Of a stretch of 64,000 nt of DNA, positions 61,601 to 64,000 are shown piece after piece. Within the stretch, counting starts at the first letter, position 1; every line of letters begins with the position of its first letter. This DNA comes from Chitinophagales bacterium (GTDB lineage Bacteria; Bacteroidota; Bacteroidia; Chitinophagales; Saprospiraceae): the NCBI GenBank assembly GCA_013298845.1, contig JAAFJN010000006.1:124001-188000 (forward strand), written 5' to 3'. Under the pieces are notes generated by a model, which was given only the letters and a program-made list of their open reading frames with translations, had not been told where the DNA came from and ran no database searches. A program made the translations under genes and the position numbers.

Positions 61601-62357
61601 CGCGTTCAAAAATACTGTTTACCCAGTTGGTGTATTCTACCACCCCGGCAAATGCACCTTCCTGGGTGCCGCCGTGGTCCTGACCAAATTCGCCCGTACA
61701 GGATACGGCGAAGCGATATACTTTCATTTTGACCAGTTCGGCGCTGGTGCGGTCGGCAACGGGTTCACTGGCCAATGCCGGAGCCACCGGATCGGTGTTG
61801 ATGACCGCGTTGGGCGCAATACCACGCGAAAGGCCCTGGGGCAGGGTTTCGGTGGGCACGGCATCTTGGTTATAGGCGATGTAGTATTGGGTTTGGCCAT
61901 TGTAATAAGGTTCTACCAAACCTACGTTACCGTCGTTGCGCAAAATCATCAGGCGGAAGCCGCGAACGGTGATGCTGCCGCGCATGGTGACGTTGGGGTT
62001 GCGCAGAGAGCGGCCCGCAAACGTGCGAATTTCGGGGTGCTTTTCGTACACGGCCGGTTCGCAGGTCTGCACGTTGTACACGGTAAAATCTTCGGTGCCG
62101 CCGTCGGGCATGGGTACCGATATGATGATGTTGTTGTTGTAATACGCCGCCGGGGTAAACTCCATGGGCGCGGCTTTAATAACCGCCGACACCTGAGAAA
62201 GTTGAAGTTCCCAGGCGCTGTATAGCCCCGGCAGCCAGGTGCGTTCCTGCGCATTTTCGGGAGCGGTTAACACGCCCCGAACCGGGGTAAAATATTGCTG
62301 TGCCTGTACTCCCAATCCAGCCAACAGGCAGAAGACGAGTAATAGTTTGCTTTTCAT
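58695..62357 (-). CDS. Reprolysin-like metallopeptidase-fold T9SS protein, zinc motif altered
   Basis: 1220 aa secreted by T9SS. Signal peptide to VQAQQ; propeptide-like region (20-190); M12B-like domain (about 205-440) with KVYRFAVSCTGEFGQDHGG, INNYDIAHVYSRYDP and NTIGQEVGHQLGGGHTWNRCGG, then STIMSYAGACG (Met-turn). The zinc motif should be HExxHxxGxxH; here the first His is Gln (codon CAG), so QEVGHQLGGGH. Further on: a Fn3-like domain (about 800-900), a proprotein-convertase P domain (about 905-1045), a cadherin/CSPG-like repeat (about 1050-1130) and a type A sorting domain (KLAPNPANTAVW... GNLPRGLYVAQI). Activity is therefore uncertain. Confidence 0.88.
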   Translation of the reverse strand: MKSKLLLVFCLLAGLGVQAQQYFTPVRGVLTAPENAQERTWLPGLYSAWELQLSQVSAVIKAAPMEFTPAAYYNNNIIISVPMPDGGTEDFTVYNVQTCEPAVYEKHPEIRTFAGRSLRNPNVTMRGSITVRGFRLMILRNDGNVGLVEPYYNGQTQYYIAYNQDAVPTETLPQGLSRGIAPNAVINTDPVAPALASEPVADRTSAELVKMKVYRFAVSCTGEFGQDHGGTQEGAFAGVVEYTNWVNSIFERDIALRLQLVEKSVDVAFFNPTTDPFPSTNPLALLSQNALVINGFIGINNYDIAHVYSRYDPATAGGILGVAGTIGNGCVQSSKAEGVSTGFASIDYGANFVNTIGQEVGHQLGGGHTWNRCGGGNGRNGASAFEPGSGSTIMSYAGACGSDNVANDSDLYFHAGSIEEIAFYYTALLGANCGTFLETTNHKPEVTLEYTNDFFIPVLTPFELDGSATDADGDSLSYCWEQMNTGLETPLESPVGDVPIFRTRPPSDKTNRYFPQLSSILNNTSDLTEQLPTYTRDLDFRLSARDNRVDGGVGWKDVAFKATELAGPFLVQSPNATSDIWKVGEFATVKWDVANTFNAPVNCKKVNIRLSTDGGLTWPITLATDVSNDGEHLVSVPDNVTTKARIRVDAADNIFFDVSNANFKIQAPSQPSFTAAMSENSASICLPDNFTADVLTASVLGFNNPATISIIPGDLPAEAVVSLSTNTVQPGQSAVLNVNMEAVTVAGTYSFNVKVSASGALDVTFPVTITTFTNDFSTMGLSTPVDGSTNMVQSQILRWTKADDADSYNLQLAKNPSFDPASIVATKTNTQVDTFKIPFLLDKNQAYFWRIRPNNVCSPHAWTEPFFFSTLSETCNTFGAPDLPKNVPPSIVSTIESKIELLANTVITDINIKQLKGFHGEFSDLDVRLTSPSGTEVTLFKSRCAGYNGVFDLSLDDSAPNAFTCPPNNTGGTYVRPQTPLAQFIGQNAQGLWVLKAKDQVAGEGGSLDALQLDICQSLEVNPPVVINNNGLALESGTNKGISPDLLLVNDPDNTHDQLIFTLLTVPYFGELTKNFVKLEQGQSFTQTDIDNGNIRYYNYGSGEASDYFRFVVTDGSGGYLGTPVFLIQIAVDAKEVNAAYGFKLAPNPANTAVWINLEQPVGDNLQVALYNISGQLVHQEVLPAGTTRQQIPVGNLPRGLYVAQISGQYGVRVEKLILR

Positions 62358-62472
62358 ATGTATCAATCTTATTTGTTTATGTATTGTATTAGGGTGTAAA
62401 ATTCTTAAAAAACGTTGCAGTTTGCGCAATGAATTCGATGTTTTGTCAAAAAAAATCGAAAACCGACGGTAA

Positions 62473-63561
62473 TTACTGGTTTTTCATAATTTCGTGAATC
62501 TGAATGGACGCATCGAGAAACAAGATTTTAGGATTGGCATTTCTTTCGATATAATAAGCATTATCGTTCAGAAGGGCCACAATGCTGCCAATTTTTTCCA
62601 CGTCCAATACTTTTGCCATGTTTTGGGCGGTAGCCAACTCGTTATCGGGCAGGCGAAGGGTAGTGTTACCAGTCACCACGAGGGCCAGCAATTCGCGTAA
62701 GAAATGCAGGCAATATTGAATAAACTGCTTTTGGTTTTCGCGGCCCATTTTGGCAAATTGTTCGGTCCAACCCACCAATTCGGGGCCATTGCCGCGCCAG
62801 CATTTGCGGAGCCAGTCGAGCATAAACGCCGAGTCGTCGTTGGCTTCGTTATCGGCCAGTTGCAGGGCCTGTCGGAGGTCGCCATCGGCCAGGAAGGCAA
62901 TTTGCCGGGCGCGATCGGTGCTCATGCTGCGGCGTTGCTGGATGGTTGTGCTTACTTCTTCGTCGGTAAGGGGGCTTATTTTTACAATTTGGCAGCGCGA
63001 AAGCACCGTTGGCAAAATATCCTCGGTTTTTTCGGCGATAAAAATAAACTGCGTTTGTTCGGGCGGCTCTTCGATGAGTTTGAGCAAACGGTTGGATTCT
63101 TTGCCCAAAAACTCGGGGCGCCACATGAGCAGGATTTTGTATTTTCCTTCAAATGCGCGCAGGCTGAGTTTTTTAATAATGGCGTTACATTCCTCTTTGT
63201 TAATGTTGCCCTGCTTGTTTTCGGCCCCAATGCGTTGGAGCCAGGTATTCACGTCCATGTAGGGGTTATCGGTAATGGCCGAGCGCCATTCTTTGATAAA
63301 ATCCGTACTGACGGCGTTGGTACCGATGGTGGGGTAGGAGAAGTGAATATCGGGGTGGATATGCTGGTGCGATTTGCGGCAAGCCGAACATTGGCCACAG
63401 GGTTCGTGGTCAACGGGCGTTTCGCACATCAGGAAACGGGCCAACCAAAGCCCCAGTTCGAGACTGCCCGCACCGGTATTGCCCAGCAGGAGAAGGGCGT
63501 GGGGAACGCGGCCATCTTCCGATAATTTTTGCAGCAGGGCTTTTGTTTGTTGTTGTGCCAA
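62473..63561 (-). CDS. holB: DNA polymerase III subunit delta'
   Basis: 362-aa clamp-loader subunit. Seen: LPHALLLLGNTGAGS (a degenerate P-loop without the GK[ST], as expected of delta'), a zinc module CETPVDHEPCGQCSACRKS, IHPDIHF, YKILLMWRPEFLGKESNRLLKLIEEPPEQTQFIFIAEK, DILPTVLSRCQI (the SRC motif) and a helical C-terminal collar domain. The only workable start is TTG at 63561: the in-frame codons upstream reach a stop first, and the next ATG would remove the P-loop region. It follows the truncated gene upstream by 4 bp. Confidence 0.87.
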   Translation of the reverse strand: MAQQQTKALLQKLSEDGRVPHALLLLGNTGAGSLELGLWLARFLMCETPVDHEPCGQCSACRKSHQHIHPDIHFSYPTIGTNAVSTDFIKEWRSAITDNPYMDVNTWLQRIGAENKQGNINKEECNAIIKKLSLRAFEGKYKILLMWRPEFLGKESNRLLKLIEEPPEQTQFIFIAEKTEDILPTVLSRCQIVKISPLTDEEVSTTIQQRRSMSTDRARQIAFLADGDLRQALQLADNEANDDSAFMLDWLRKCWRGNGPELVGWTEQFAKMGRENQKQFIQYCLHFLRELLALVVTGNTTLRLPDNELATAQNMAKVLDVEKIGSIVALLNDNAYYIERNANPKILFLDASIQIHEIMKNQ

Positions 63562-63565
63562 GTTG

Positions 63566-64000
63566 TTAGTTAGTGACGGTTAAAGTGTCGGTTTTTGAAT
63601 AAAATTCCATCACGGCGCGCGCATTAACGGGGCCAATTTGGGCTTTGGCCAATTTTTTACGCACGACGTAAAGGGTCCAGGTGCCGGGGGAGAGTTCTTT
63701 CATTTTGCCCGCCGGGAAGTCAATTTTGGGGTAATTCCCTTGAATATAGACTTCCATGGGCACGGTAAGGTGTTGGGTGGGGTTTTCCCAAAGCAGCACC
63801 AATGACTCGCCTTTTTCCAGTCCTCTGGATTCCCACGTAAAGGTAGCAGGTTTACTGTTGGAAATGGTTTTTGAGCCGAAACCAAAATTTTTGATGTCGT
63901 TCATTTGTACCACAAACTCTACGCGTTGCTTTTGGGCATCTTCCCAGGCAAACTGGTGTTTTTCGCGGTATTCGCCCGGGAATTCTTTAAAATAGGTCAA
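63566..64000 (-). CDS. Partial unknown protein (5' end outside window)
   Basis: The last 144 or so residues of a gene that starts beyond base 64000. Beta-rich, without a signal peptide in the visible part (FPAGKMKELSPGTWTLYVVRKKLAKAQIGPVNARAVMEFYSKTDTLTV). It recalls small Bacteroidota envelope proteins but I do not recognise a family. The stop lies 4 bp before holB, so the two are in one transcription unit. Confidence 0.6.
   Translation of the reverse strand: MTYFKEFPGEYREKHQFAWEDAQKQRVEFVVQMNDIKNFGFGSKTISNSKPATFTWESRGLEKGESLVLLWENPTQHLTVPMEVYIQGNYPKIDFPAGKMKELSPGTWTLYVVRKKLAKAQIGPVNARAVMEFYSKTDTLTVTN

Overview
ORGANISM. The window reads as chromosome of a Bacteroidota bacterium, probably Saprospiria-like. 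Evidence: type IX secretion C-terminal sorting domains on two giant secreted proteins, gliding lipoprotein GldH, GLPGLI-family proteins, TonB-dependent receptors with carboxypeptidase-like N-termini, GH97, DUF4271 next to HemD, and repeated TAnnTTTG -7 promoter elements. Most genes are moderately GC-rich. Two blocks are visibly AT-rich and look acquired: the restriction-modification pair (5.7-7.8 kb) and a six-gene block (41.5-50.9 kb).

LAYOUT. 0-5.4 kb: PMT-like glycosyltransferase, tRNA-His, GH97 glycosidase, enoyl-CoA hydratase family protein, DUF433 protein. 5.7-7.8 kb: C5 methyltransferase with a MerR-like HTH, convergent with an Eco47II/Sau96I-type endonuclease. 7.9-13.8 kb: alanine dehydrogenase, UvrA, TPR membrane protein. 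13.9-24.2 kb: seven-repeat T9SS cargo, then an expanding and decaying tandem array of GLPGLI genes leading into an outer-membrane beta-barrel protein, then DUF547. 24.4-32.6 kb: TIR-like membrane protein, RecO, PspC/PadR pair, DUF4271, HemD, AlkD-like protein, PabB-like protein. 32.9-40.8 kb: TonB receptor, endonuclease V, OmpA-type lipoprotein, fused TrpC-TrpF and TrpG-TrpD. 40.9-50.9 kb: a deletion-scarred T9SS pseudogene and the six-gene AT-rich operon. 51.1-53.3 kb: RNA ligase plus HD-Pnk end-healing enzyme, then gldH. 53.7-64 kb: DUF4129, SpoIIM-family protein, TlpA-type thioredoxin, a small Nudix-like protein, T9SS reprolysin-like protein, DNA polymerase III delta' and one truncated gene.

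HOW PARTS WORK TOGETHER. The AT-rich operon encodes, in transcription order, DUF4007, a 1076-aa P-loop ATPase, a DndC/BrxP-like PP-loop sulfurtransferase-type enzyme, a protein with two GHKL ATPase modules around a histidine-kinase-like H-box, a receiver-domain protein and a His-rich unknown protein. Neighbouring genes overlap or nearly touch. It resembles DNA-sulfur-modification or BREX type 4 parts joined to a two-component relay, without the DndB/D/E, PglZ or BrxL partners. It is the best candidate here for an undescribed, probably defensive, system. The RNA ligase/HD-Pnk pair next to it can heal and seal broken RNA.

REPEATS. Intergenic regions hold a composite dispersed repeat: a core (GCCCGTCGTAGAGTGTTC or its complement) joined to heptanucleotide arrays (GTGAARA or CGAACAY), four times directly after a TAG stop codon. 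There are also REP/REPIN-like hairpins at two sites and a 61-nt near-perfect palindrome in the GLPGLI array. Short tandem repeats, internal-deletion pseudogenes and paralog mosaicism suggest strong local recombination.
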